A DNA stretch of 64,000 nt, from the NCBI GenBank assembly GCA_047967505.1, contig CM106539.1, one strand, 5' to 3'. The first letter of the stretch is position 1. Each line of letters begins with the position of its first letter. The position numbers and the translations under genes are program-made. This document shows positions 11,572 through 25,400 of the stretch, in pieces. Source of the DNA: Dipteris shenzhenensis (lineage: Eukaryota; Polypodiophyta; Polypodiopsida; Gleicheniales). The notes beneath the pieces were generated by a model. The model saw only the letters and a list, made by a program, of their open reading frames with translations. It was not told where the DNA came from and made no database searches.

Positions 11572-12058
11572 GATCACAAGCATTTGAGTAGAAGCATAAA
11601 TAATAGATGATGATAGATCTGGTGACCTGTTTTGTTCAAGGAGGTCTCACATACATAGAGACAACGTTTGACACATGAGAAGGTTCTATTCCTTTATTTT
11701 AACTCTCTATCTCTCTTTGTGTTACAATCTCTCTCTGTAGGAATAATAGTTGCCTTCTCGTTTCCTCAGATTTACTACTAGGCGATGGTGATGATTTGAA
11801 TCACCGTCTAGATCTTGCCAGCTACTTTCTCTCTCATAACCATTTTTAGTTGCTCAGGTGAATGGGATTAGGCTGAGCAAAATGGAGCTAAAAGGTTTTG
11901 AGGACCTTAATAAGGTAGACATGTTTTTCACTAACCATCAAGATGAGCGCTATTCATCTCTACAACTTGAGTCCCCTCGCACTTTTGACTAGGGGAGAGG
12001 AAAGAGGCATTTAATGTTAGGAAAGGGCCGAGGAGGCTATTGCTGCCAAATCCAAGTG

Positions 12059-12121
12059 ACATCAAATATCTCACAAATTCGATGCATCAATCCATTGGTC
12101 ACAACTTATATAAATCTTTCT
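12059..12121. repeat. Left remnant of the P repeat, interrupted by the satellite insertion
   Basis: This 63-bp sequence, ending AAATCTTTCT, matches 31760-31820 with few differences (both contain a CAATCCATTGG and a CTTATATAAATCTT segment). It is the left half of a repeat whose right half resumes at 31591. The last five bases, TTTCT, are duplicated at 31591-31595. Confidence 0.75.
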
Positions 12122-12816
12122 TGTAAGAAAATAGTACGCAGCGGAAGATAACAACAAAACGCAAGTACACGATGGAAAGCTGGAGAGAATACAAAAAATT
12201 CTGATATACCAAACTGCTGATACAACTGATGGTTGGCTGTCCACCCGTGCGCTCTACAGACAGAGCTTCGATGGTGATCTAGACAGATGCTGGACGGAGG
12301 ACTATGAGCGTGAAGAACTGGTGATCTGATGATAGGGGGTGGCCACTTATATAGTGTAAGTGGTTGACGGTCGGCCCTGTAATAGGCAGTCGGCCTAATA
12401 GACAGTCGGCCTGGAAGACCACCGACCCTTCAGAAAACATGCCGGCGGGCAGATGAAGGATCGCGCATATGTAAGAAAATAGTACGCAGCGGAAGATAAC
12501 AACAAAACGCAAGTACACGAAGGAAAGCTGGAGAGAATACAAAAATTCTGATATACCAAACTGCTGATACAACTGATGGTTGGCTGTCCACCCGTGCGCT
12601 CTATAGACAGAGCTTCGATGGTGATCTAGACAGATGCTGGACGGAGGACTATGAGCGTGAAGAACTGGTGATATGATGATAGGGGGTGGCCACTTATATA
12701 GTGTAAGTGGTTGACGGTCGGCCCTATAATAGGCAGTCGGCCTAATAGACAGTCGGCCTGGAAGACCACCGACCCTTCAGAAAACATGCCGGCGGGCAGA
12801 TGAAGGATCGCGCATA
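12122..12816 (+). repeat. Unit A tandem pair (348 and 347 bp)
   Basis: Copy A1 is 12122-12469 and copy A2 is 12470-12816, nearly identical. Each starts exactly with the LTR-like TGTAAGAAAATAG and ends GATCGCGCATA. Inside are GCAGCGGAAG near the start, a TATA-like CTTATATAG within a short inverted repeat CCACTTATA...TAAGTGG, and three spaced GTCGGCC motifs. No coding frame is convincing. Confidence 0.9.
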
Positions 12817-13149
12817 GGTCATACCGTCGGGCTTGGGGCTACCGGTAGCCCCCGGACCCTGCCGCTAGGGGCTTTGCCCCCAGACCCCCACCGGGGGCCT
12901 GCGCCCCCCGGACCCCCTGCCGCTGGGGGGGCTATCGCCCCCCCGAACCCCCCCTTTGTGCAGACGGGTATCTACTCTTGGCTCCTAAGCCGTCTCATAA
13001 CCATCTGGTCTACTCTAAGACCCCTTCCAGTGTCTAAACTGGGGATCCCTCCCAATATCCGATACCCATCATGGCTTCTCCTCATATGGGGGCCTTACAA
13101 CATTGGGTACACAGAATATTGGTGGGTTACATGAGAGGTGGACATTTGA

Positions 13150-16100
13150 GCTAACTCTTACAGCATAGGTCATACCGTCGGGCCTGGGGCTACCGGTAGC
13201 CCCCGGACCCTGCCGCTGGGGGCTTTGCCCCCCCGGACCCCCTGCCGCTGGGGGGGCTATCGCCACCCCGAACCCCCCCTTTGTGCAGATGGGTATCTAC
13301 TCTTGGCTCCTAAGCCGTCTCATAACCATCTGGTCTACTCTAAGACCCCTTCCAGTGTCTAAACTGGGGATCCCTCCCAATATCCGATACCCATCATGGC
13401 TTCTCCTTATATGGGGGCCTTACAACATTGGGTACACAGAATATTGGTGGGTTACATGAGAGGTGGACATTTAAGCTAACTCTAACAGCATAGGTCATAC
13501 CGTCGGGCCTGGGGCAACCGGTAGCCCCCGGACCCTGCCGCTGGGGGCTTTGCCCCTAGACCCCCACCGGGGGCCTGCGCCCCCCGGACCCCCTACCGCT
13601 GGGGGGGCTATCGCCCCCCCGAACCCCCCCTTTGTGCAGACGGGTATCTACTCTTGGCTCCTAAGCCGTCTCATAACCATCTGGTCTACTCTAAGACCCC
13701 TTCCAGTGTCTAAACTAGAGATCCCTCCCAATATCCGATACCCATCATGGCTTCTCCTCATATGGGGGCCTTACAACATTGGGTACACAGAATATTGGTG
13801 GGTTACATGAGAGGTGGACATTTGAGCTAACTCTAACAGCATAGGTCACACCGTCCGGGACTGGGGCTACCGGTAGCCCCCGGACCCTGCCGCTGGGGGA
13901 TTTGCCCCCAGACCCCGACCGGGGGCTTGCGCCCCCCAGACCCCCTGCCGCTGGGGGGGCTATCGCCCCCCCGAACCCCCCCTTTGTGCAGACGGGTATC
14001 TACTCTTGGCTCCTAAGCCGTCTCATAACCATCTGGTCTACTCTAAGACCCCTTCTAGTGTCTAAACTGGGGATCCCTCCCAATATCCGATACCCATCAT
14101 GGCTTCTCCTCATATGGGGGCCTTACAACATTGGGTACACAGAATATTGGTGGGTTACATGAGAGGTGGACATTTGAGCTAACTCTAACAGCATAGGTCA
14201 TACCGTCGGGCCTGGGACTACCGGTAGCCCCCGGACCCTGCCGCTGGGGGCTTTGCCCCCAGACCCCCACGGGGGGCCTGCGCCCCCCGGACCCCCTGCC
14301 GCTGGGGGGGCTATCGCCCCCCCGAACCCCCCCTTTGTGCAGACGGGTATCTACTCTTGGCTCCTAAGCCGTCTCATAACCATCTGGTCTACTCTAAGAC
14401 CCCTTCCAGTGTCTAAACTGGGGATCCCTCCCAATATCCGATACCCATCATGGCTTCTCCTCATATGGGGGCCTTACAACATTGGGTACACAGAATATTG
14501 GTGGGTTACGTGAGAGGTGGACATTTGAGCTAACTCTAACAGCATAGGTCATACCGTCGGGCCTGGGGCTACCGGTAGCCCCCGGACCCTGCCGCTGGGG
14601 GCTTTGCCCCCAGACCCCCACCGGGGGCCTGCGCCCCCCGGACCCCCTGCCGCTGGGGGGCTATCGCCACCCCGAACCCCCCCTTTGTGCAGACGGGTAT
14701 CTACTCTTGGCTCCTAAGCCGTCTCATAACCATCTGGTCTACTCTAAGACCCCTTCCAGTGTCTAAACTGGGGATCCCTCCCAATATCCGATACCCATCA
14801 TGGCTTCTCCTTATATGGGGGCCTTACAACATTGGGTACACAGAATATTGGTGGGTTACATGAGAGGTGGACATTTAAGCTAACTCTAACAGCATAGGTC
14901 ATACCGTCGGGCCTGGGGCTACCAGTAGCCCCCGGACCCTGCCGCTGGGGGCTTTGCCCTCAGACCCCCACCGAGGGCCTGCGCCCCCCGGACCCCCTAC
15001 CGCTGGGGGGTTATCGCCCCCCCGAACCCCCCCTTTGTGCAGACGGGTATCTACTCTTGGCTCCTAAGCCATCTCATAACCATCTGGTCTACTCTAAGAC
15101 CCCTTCCAGTGTCTAAACTGGAGATCCCTCCCAATATCCGATACCCATCATGGCTTCTCCTCATATGGGGGCCTTACAACATTGGGTACACAGAATATTG
15201 GTGGGTTACATGAGAGGTGGACATTTGAGCTAACTCTAACAGCATAGGTCATACCGTCGGGCCTGGGGCTACCGGTAGCCCCCGGACCCTGCCGCTGGGG
15301 GCTTTGCCCCCAGACCCCCACCGGGGGCCTGCGCCCCCCAGACCCCCTGCCGCTGGGGGGGCTATCGCCCCCCCGAACCCCCCCTTTGTGCAGACGGGTA
15401 TCTACTCTTGGCTCCTAAGCCGTCTCATAACCATCTGGTCTACTCTAAGACCCCTTCCAGTGTCTAAACTGGGGACCCCTCCCAATATCCGATACCCATC
15501 ATGGCTTCTCCTCATATGGGGGCCTTACAACATTGGGTACACAGAATATTGGTGGGTTACATGAGAGGTGGACATTTGAGCTAACTCTAACAGCATAGGT
15601 CATACCGTCGGACCTGGGGCTACCGGTAGCCCCCGGACCCTGCCGCTGGGGGCTTTGCCCCCAGCGGGGGCCTGCGCCCCCCGGACCCCCTGCTATCGGG
15701 GGGGCTATCGCCCCCCCGAACCCCCCCTTTGTGCAGACGGGTATCTACTCTTGGCTCCTAAGCCGTCTCATAACCATCTGGTCTACTCTAAGACCCCTTC
15801 CAGTGTCTAAACTGGGGATCCCTCCCAATATCCGATACCCATCATGGCTTCTCCTCATATGGGGGCCTTACAACATTGGGTACACAAAATATTGGTGGGT
15901 TACATGAGAGGTGGACATTTGAGCTAACTCTAACAGCATAGGTCATACCGTCGGGCCTAGGGCTACCGGTAGCCCCCGGACCCTGCCGCTGGGGGCTTTG
16001 CCCCCAGACCCCCACCGAGGGCCTGCGCCCCCCGGACCCCTTGCTATCGGGGGGGCTATCGCCCCCCCGAACCCCCCCTTTGTGCAGACGGGTATCTACT

Positions 16101-19100
16101 CTTGCCTCCTAAGCCGTCTCATAACCATCTGGTCTACTCTAAGACCCCTTCCAGTGTCTAAACTGGGGATCCCTCCCAATATCCGATACCCATCATGGCT
16201 TCTCCTCATATGGGGGCCTTACAACATTGGGTACACAGAATATTGGTGGGTTACATGAGAGGTGGACATTTGAGCTAACTCTTACAGCATAGGTCATACC
16301 GTCGGGCCTGGGGCTACCGGTAGCCCCCGGACCCTGCCGCTGGGGGCTTTGCCCCCCCGGACCCCCTGCCGCTGGGGGGGCTATCGCCACCCCGAACCCC
16401 CCCTTTGTGCAGATGGGTATCTACTCTTGGCTCCTAAGCCGTCTCATAACCATCTGGTCTACTCTAAGACCCCTTCCAGTGTCTAAACTGGGGATCCCTC
16501 CCAATATCCGATACCCATCATGGCTTCTCCTTATATGGGGGCCTTACAACATTGGGTACACAGAATATTGGTGGGTTACATGAGAGGTGGACATTTAAGC
16601 TAACTCTAACAGCATAGGTCATACCGTCGGGCCTGGGGCAACCGGTAGCCCCCGGACCCTGCCGCTGGGGGCTTTGCCCCTAGACCCCCACCGGGGGCCT
16701 GCGCCCCCCGGACCCCCTACCGCTGGGGGGGCTATCGCCCCCCCGAACCCCCCCTTTGTGCAGACGGGTATCTACTCTTGGCTCCTAAGCCGTCTCATAA
16801 CCATCTGGTCTACTCTAAGACCCCTTCCAGTGTCTAAACTAGAGATCCCTCCCAATATCCGATACCCATCATGGCTTCTCCTCATATGGGGGCCTTACAA
16901 CATTGGGTACACAGAATATTGGTGGGTTACATGAGAGGTGGACATTTGAGCTAACTCTAACAGCATAGGTCACACCGTCCGGGACTGGGGCTACCGGTAG
17001 CCCCCGGACCCTGCCGCTGGGGGATTTGCCCCCAGACCCCGACCGGGGGCTTGCGCCCCCCAGACCCCCTGCCGCTGGGGGGGCTATCGCCCCCCCGAAC
17101 CCCCCCTTTGTGCAGACGGGTATCTACTCTTGGCTCCTAAGCCGTCTCATAACCATCTGGTCTACTCTAAGACCCCTTCTAGTGTCTAAACTGGGGATCC
17201 CTCCCAATATCCGATACCCATCATGGCTTCTCCTCATATGGGGGCCTTACAACATTGGGTACACAGAATATTGGTGGGTTACATGAGAGGTGGACATTTG
17301 AGCTAACTCTAACAGCATAGGTCATACCGTCGGGCCTGGGACTACCGGTAGCCCCCGGACCCTGCCGCTGGGGGCTTTGCCCCCAGACCCCCACGGGGGG
17401 CCTGCGCCCCCCGGACCCCCTGCCGCTGGGGGGGCTATCGCCCCCCCGAACCCCCCCTTTGTGCAGACGGGTATCTACTCTTGGCTCCTAAGCCGTCTCA
17501 TAACCATCTGGTCTACTCTAAGACCCCTTCCAGTGTCTAAACTGGGGATCCCTCCCAATATCCGATACCCATCATGGCTTCTCCTCATATGGGGGCCTTA
17601 CAACATTGGGTACACAGAATATTGGTGGGTTACGTGAGAGGTGGACATTTGAGCTAACTCTAACAGCATAGGTCATACCGTCGGGCCTGGGGCTACCGGT
17701 AGCCCCCGGACCCTGCCGCTGGGGGCTTTGCCCCCAGACCCCCACCGGGGGCCTGCGCCCCCCGGACCCCCTGCCGCTGGGGGGCTATCGCCACCCCGAA
17801 CCCCCCCTTTGTGCAGACGGGTATCTACTCTTGGCTCCTAAGCCGTCTCATAACCATCTGGTCTACTCTAAGACCCCTTCCAGTGTCTAAACTGGGGATC
17901 CCTCCCAATATCCGATACCCATCATGGCTTCTCCTTATATGGGGGCCTTACAACATTGGGTACACAGAATATTGGTGGGTTACATGAGAGGTGGACATTT
18001 AAGCTAACTCTAACAGCATAGGTCATACCGTCGGGCCTGGGGCTACCAGTAGCCCCCGGACCCTGCCGCTGGGGGCTTTGCCCTCAGACCCCCACCGAGG
18101 GCCTGCGCCCCCCGGACCCCCTACCGCTGGGGGGTTATCGCCCCCCCGAACCCCCCCTTTGTGCAGACGGGTATCTACTCTTGGCTCCTAAGCCATCTCA
18201 TAACCATCTGGTCTACTCTAAGACCCCTTCCAGTGTCTAAACTGGAGATCCCTCCCAATATCCGATACCCATCATGGCTTCTCCTCATATGGGGGCCTTA
18301 CAACATTGGGTACACAGAATATTGGTGGGTTACATGAGAGGTGGACATTTGAGCTAACTCTAACAGCATAGGTCATACCGTCGGGCCTGGGGCTACCGGT
18401 AGCCCCCGGACCCTGCCGCTGGGGGCTTTGCCCCCAGACCCCCACCGGGGGCCTGCGCCCCCCAGACCCCCTGCCGCTGGGGGGGCTATCGCCCCCCCGA
18501 ACCCCCCCTTTGTGCAGACGGGTATCTACTCTTGGCTCCTAAGCCGTCTCATAACCATCTGGTCTACTCTAAGACCCCTTCCAGTGTCTAAACTGGGGAC
18601 CCCTCCCAATATCCGATACCCATCATGGCTTCTCCTCATATGGGGGCCTTACAACATTGGGTACACAGAATATTGGTGGGTTACATGAGAGGTGGACATT
18701 TGAGCTAACTCTAACAGCATAGGTCATACCGTCGGACCTGGGGCTACCGGTAGCCCCCGGACCCTGCCGCTGGGGGCTTTGCCCCCAGCGGGGGCCTGCG
18801 CCCCCCGGACCCCCTGCTATCGGGGGGGCTATCGCCCCCCCGAACCCCCCCTTTGTGCAGACGGGTATCTACTCTTGGCTCCTAAGCCGTCTCATAACCA
18901 TCTGGTCTACTCTAAGACCCCTTCCAGTGTCTAAACTGGGGATCCCTCCCAATATCCGATACCCATCATGGCTTCTCCTCATATGGGGGCCTTACAACAT
19001 TGGGTACACAAAATATTGGTGGGTTACATGAGAGGTGGACATTTGAGCTAACTCTAACAGCATAGGTCATACCGTCGGGCCTAGGGCTACCGGTAGCCCC

Positions 19101-19110
19101 CGGACCCTGC
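13150..19110 (+). repeat. Higher-order duplication, offset 3124 bp
   Basis: A block of about nine monomers from about 13150 to 15985 recurs at about 16274 to 19110 with the same private variants in the same order. Examples are the short monomer 13166/16291, the CACACCGTCCGGGAC variant 13844/16968, and the CTAACTCTTACAG junction 13151/16275. This marks a recent segmental duplication within the array. Confidence 0.85.
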
Positions 19111-19414
19111 CGCTGGGGGCTTTGCCCCTAGACCCCCACGGGGGGCCTGCGCCCCCCGGACCCCCTGCCGCTGGGGGGGCTATCGCCCCCCCGAACCCCC
19201 CCTTTGTGCAGACGGGTATCTACTCTTGGCTCCTAAGCCGTCTCATAACCATCTGGTCTACTCTAAGACCCCTTCCAGTGTCTAAACTGGGGATCCCTCC
19301 CAATATCCGATACCCATCATGGCTTCTCCTCATATGGGGGCCTTACAACATTGGGTACACAGAATATTGGTGGGTTACATGAGAGGTGGACATTTGAGCT
19401 AACTCTAACAGCAT

Positions 19415-22400
19415 AGGTCATACCGTCGGGCCTGGGGCTACCGGTAGCCACCGGACCCTGCCGCTGGGGGCTTTGCCCCCAGTGGGGGCCTGCGCCCCCC
19501 GGACCCCCTGCTATCGGGGGGGCTATCGCCCCCCGAATCCCCCCTTTGTGCAGACGGGTATCTACTCTTGGCTCCTAAGCCGTCTCATAACCATCTGGTC
19601 TACTTTAAGACCCCTTCCAGTGTCTAAACTGGGGATCCCTCCCAATATCCGATACCCATCATGGCTTCTCCTCATATGGGGGCCTTACAACATTGGGTAC
19701 ACAGAATATTGGTGGGTTACATGAGAGGTGGACATTTAAGCTAACTCTAACAGCATAGGTCATACCGTCGGGCCTGGGGCTACCGGTAGCCCCCGGACCC
19801 TGCCGCTGGGGGCTTTGCCCCCAGACCCCCACCGGGGGCCTGCGCCCCCCGGACCCCCTACCGCTGGGGGGGCTATCGCCCCCCCGAACCCCCCCTTTGT
19901 GCAGACGGGTATCTACTCTTGGCTCCTAAGCCGTCTCATAACCATCTGGTCTACTCTAAGACCCCTTCCAGTGTCTAAACTGGAGATCCCTCCCAATATC
20001 CGATACCCATCATGGCTTCTCCTCATATGGGGGCCTTACAACATTGGGTACACAGAATATTGGTGGGTGACATGAGAGGTGGACATTTGAGCTAACTCTA
20101 ACAGCATAGGTCAAACAGCATAGGTCACACCGTCCGGGCCTGGGGCTACCGGTAGCCCCCGGACCCTGCCGCTGGGGGCTTTGCCCCCAGACCCCCATCG
20201 GGGGCCTGCGCCCCCCAGACCCCCTGCCGCATGGGGGGCTATCGCCCCCCCGAACCCCCCCTTTGTGCAGACGGGTATCTACTCTTGGCTCCTAAGCCGT
20301 CTCATAACCATCTGGTCTACTCAAAGACCCCTTCTAGTGTCTAAACTGGGGATCCCTCCCAATATCCGATACCCATCATGGCTTCTCCTCATATGGGGGC
20401 CTTACAACATTGGGTACACAGAATATTGGTGGGTTACATGAGAGGTGGACATTTGAGCTAACTCTAAAAGCATAGGTCATACCGTCGGGCCTGGGGCTAC
20501 CGGTAGCCCCCGGACCCTGCCGCTGGGGGCTTTGCCCCTAGACCCCCACGGGGGGCCTGCGCCCCCCGGACCCCCTGCCGCTGGGGGGGCTATCGCCCCC
20601 CCGAACCCCCCCTTTGTGCAGACGGGTATCTACTCTTGGCTCCTAAGCCGTCTCATAACCATCTGGTCTACTCTAAGACCCCTTCCAGTGTCTAAACTGG
20701 GGATCCCTCCCAATATCCGATACCCATCATGGCTTCTCCTCATATGGGGGCCTTACAACATTGGGTACACAGAATATTGGTGGGTTACATGAGAGGTGGA
20801 CATTTGAGCTAACTCTAACAGCATAGGTCATACCGTCGGGCCTGGGGCTACCGGTAGCCCCCGGACCCTGCCGCTGGGGGCTTTGCCCCCAGACCCCCAC
20901 CGGGGGCCTGCGCCCCCCGGACCCCCTGCCGCTGGGGGGCTATCGCCACCCCGAACCCCCCCTTTGTGCAGACGGGTATCTACTCTTGGCTCCTAAGCCG
21001 TCTCATAACCATCTGGTCTACTCTAAGACCCCTTCCAGTGTCTAAACTGGGGATCCCTCCCAATATCCGATACCCATCATGGCTTCTCCTTATATGGGGG
21101 CCTTACAACATTGGGTACACAGAATATTGGTGGGTTACATGAGAGGTGGACATTTAAGCTAACTCTAACAGCATAGGTCATACCGTCGGGCCTGGGGCTA
21201 CCAATAGCCCCCGGACCCTGCCGCTGGGGGCTTTGCCCCCAGACCCCCACCGAGGGCCTGCGCCCCCCGGACCCCCTACCGCTGGGGGGGCTATCGCCCC
21301 CCCGAACCCCCCCTTTGTGCAGACGGGTATCTACTCTTGGCTCCTAAGCCATCTCATAACCATCTGGTCTACTCTAAGACCCCTTCCAGTGTCTAAACTG
21401 GAGATCCCTCCCAATATCCGATACCCATCATGGCTTCTCCTCATATGGGGGCCTTACAACATTGGGTACACAGAATATTGGTGGGTTACATGAGAGGTGG
21501 ACATTTGAGCTAACTCTAACAGCATAGGTCATACCGTCGGGCCTGGGGCTACCGGTAGCCCCCGGACCCTGCCGCTGGGGGCTTTGCCCCCAGACCCCCA
21601 CCGGGGGCCTGCGCCCCCCAGACCCCCTGCCGCTGGGGGGGCTATCGCCCCTCCGAACCCCCCCTTTGTGCAGACGGGTATCTACTCTTGGCTCCTAAGC
21701 CGTCTCATAACCATCTGGTCTACTCTAAGACCCCTTCCAGTGTCTAAACTGGGGACCCCTCCCAATATCCGATACCCATCATGGCTTCTCCTCATATGGG
21801 GGCCTTACAACATTGGGTACACAGAATATTGGTGGGTTACATGAGAGGTGGACATTTGAGCTAACTCTAACAGCATAGGTCATACCGTCGGGCCTGGGGC
21901 TACCGGTAGCCCCCGGACCCTGCCGCTGGGGGCTTTGCCCCTAGACCCCCACGGGGGGCCTGCGCCCCCCGGACCCCCTGCCGCTGGGGGGGCTATCGCC
22001 CCCCCGAACCCCCCCTTTGTGCAGACGGGTATCTACTCTTGGCTCCTAAGCCGTCTCATAACCATCTGGTCTACTCTAAGACCCCTTCCAGTGTCTAAAC
22101 TGGGGATCCCTCCCAATATCCGATACCCATCATGGCTTCTCCTCATATGGGGGCCTTACAACATTGGGTACACAGAATATTGGTGGGTTACATGAGAGGT
22201 GGACATTTGAGCTAACTCTAACAGCATAGGTCATACCGTCGGGCCTGGGGCTACCGGTAGCCCCCGGACCCTGCCGCTGGGGGCTTTGCCCCGAGACCCC
22301 CAGCGGGGGCCTGCGCCCCCCGGACCCCCTGCTATCGGGGGGGCTATCGCCCCCCCGAACCCCCCCTTTGTGCAGACGGGTATCTACTCTTGGCTCCTAA

Positions 22401-25400
22401 GCCGTCTCATAACCATCTGGTCTACTCTAAGACCCCTTCCAGTGTCTAAACTGGGGATCCCTCCCAATATCCGATACCCATCATGGCTTCTCCTCATATG
22501 GGGGCCTTACAACATTGGGTACACAGAATATTGGTGGGTTACATGAGAGGTGGACATTTGAGCTAACTCTAACAGCATAGGTCATACCGTCGGGCCTGGG
22601 GCTACCGGTAGCCCCCGGACCCTGCCGCTGGGGGCTTTGCCCCGAGACCCCCAGCGGGGGCCTGCGCCCCCCGGACCCCCTGCTATCGGGGGGGCTATCG
22701 CCCCCCCGAACCCCCCCTTTGTGCAGACGGGTATCTACTCTTGGCTCCTAAGCCGTCTCATAACCATCTGGTCTACTCTAAGACCCCTTCCAGTGTCTAA
22801 ACTGGGGATCCCTCCCAATATCCGATACCCATCATGGCTTCTCCTCATATGGGGGCCTTACAACATTGGGTACACAGAATATTGGTGGGTTACATGAGAG
22901 GTGGACATTTGAGCTAACTCTAACAGCATAGGTCATACCGTCGGACCTGGGGCTACCGGTAGCCCCCGGACCCTGCCGCTGGGGGCTTTGCCCCCAGCGG
23001 GGGCCTGCGCCCCCCGGACCCCCTGCTATCGGGGGGGCTATCGCCCCCCCGAACCCCCCCTTTGTGCAGACGGGTATCTACTCTTGGCTCCTAAGCCGTC
23101 TCATAACCATCTGGTCTACTCTAAGACCCCTTCCAGTGTCTAAACTGGGGATCCCTCCCAATATCCGATACCCATCATGGCTTCTCCTCATATGGGGGCC
23201 TTACAACATTGGGTACACAAAATATTGGTGGGTTACATGAGAGGTGGACATTTGAGCTAACTCTAACAGCATAGGTCATACCGTCGGGCCTAGGGCTACC
23301 GGTAGCCCCCGGACCCTGCCGCTGGGGGCTTTGCCCCCAGACCCCCACCGAGGGCCTGCGCCCCCCGGACCCCTTGCTATCGGGGGGGCTATCGCCCCCC
23401 CAAACCCCCCCTTTGTGCAGACGGGTATCTACTCTTGCCTCCTAAGCCGTCTCATAACCATCTGGTCTACTCTAAGACCCCTTCCAGTGTCTAAACTGGG
23501 GATCCCTCCCAATATCCGATACCCATCATGGCTTCTCCTCATATGGGGGCCTTACAACATTGGGTACACAGAATATTGGTGGGTTACATGAGAGGTGGAC
23601 ATTTGAGCTAACTCTAACAGCATAGGTCATACCGTCGGGCCTGGGGCTACCGGTAGCCACCGGACCCTGCCGCTGGGGGCTTTGCCCCCAGTGGGGGCCT
23701 GCGCCCCCCGGACCCCCTGCTATCGGGGGGGCTATCGCCCCCCGAATCCCCCCTTTGTGCAGACGGGTATCTACTCTTGGCTCCTAAGCCGTCTCATAAC
23801 CATCTGGTCTACTTTAAGACCCCTTCCAGTGTCTAAACTGGGGATCCCTCCCAATATCCGATACCCATCATGGCTTCTCCTCATATGGGGGCCTTACAAC
23901 ATTGGGTACACAGAATATTGGTGGGTTACATGAGAGGTGGACATTTAAGCTAACTCTAACAGCATAGGTCATACCGTCGGGCCTGGGGCTACCGGTAGCC
24001 CCCGGACCCTGCCGCTGGGGGCTTTGCCCCCAGACCCCCACCGGGGGCCTGCGCCCCCCGGACCCCCTACCGCTGGGGGGGCTATCGCCACCCCGAACCC
24101 CCCCTTTGTGCAGACGGGTATCTACTCTTGGCTCCTAAGCCGTCTCATAACCATCTGGTCTACTCTAAGACCCCTTCCAGTGTCTAAACTGGAGATCCCT
24201 CCCAATATCCGATACCCATCATGGCTTCTCCTCATATGGGGGCCTTACAACATTGGGTACACAGAATATTGGTGGGTGACATGAGAGGTGGACATTTGAG
24301 CTAACTCTAACAGCATAGGTCAAACAGCATAGGTCACACCGTCCGGGCCTGGGGCTACCGGTAGCCCCCGGACCCTGCCGCTGGGGGCTTTGCCCCCAGA
24401 CCCCCATCGGGGGCCTGCGCCCCCCAGACCCCCTGCCGCTGGGGGGGCTATCGCCCCCCCGAACCCCCCCTTTGTGTGGACGGGTATCTACTCTTGGCTC
24501 CTAAGCCGTCTCATAACCATCTGGTCTACTCAAAGACCCCTTCTAGTGTCTAAACTGGGGATCCCTCCCAATATCCGATACCCATCATGGCTTCTCCTCA
24601 TATGGGGGCCTTACAACATTGGGTACACAGAATATTGGTGGGTTACATGAGAGGTGGACATTTGAGCTAACTCTAAAAGCATAGGTCATACCGTCGGGCC
24701 TGGGGCTACCGGTAGCCCCCGGACCCTGCCGCTGGGGGCTTTGCCCCTAGACCCCCACGGGGGGCCTGCGCCCCCCGGACCCCCTGCCGCTGGGGGGGCT
24801 ATCGCCCCCCCGAACCCCCCCTTTGTGCAGACGGGTATCTACTCTTGGCTCCTAAGCCGTCTCATAACCATCTGGTCTACTCTAAGACCCCTTCCAGTGT
24901 CTAAACTGGGGATCCCTCCCAATATCCGATACCCATCATGGCTTCTCCTCATATGGGGGCCTTACAACATTGGGTACACAGAATATTGGTGGGTTACATG
25001 AGAGGTGGACATTTGAGCTAACTCTAACAGCATAGGTCATACCGTCGGGCCTGGGGCTACCGGTAGCCCCCGGACCCTGCCGCTGGGGGCTTTGCCCCCA
25101 GACCCCCACCGGGGGCCTGCGCCCCCCGGACCCCCTGCCGCTGGGGGGCTATCGCCACCCCGAACCCCCCCTTTGTGCAGACGGGTATCTACTCTTGGCT
25201 CCTAAGCCGTCTCATAACCATCTGGTCTACTCTAAGACCCCTTCCAGTGTCTAAACTGGGGATCCCTCCCAATATCCCATACCCATCATGGCTTCTCCTT
25301 ATATGGGGGCCTTACAACATTGGGTACACAGAATATTGGTGGGTTACATGAGAGGTGGACATTTAAGCTAACTCTAACAGCATAGGTCATACCGTCGGGC

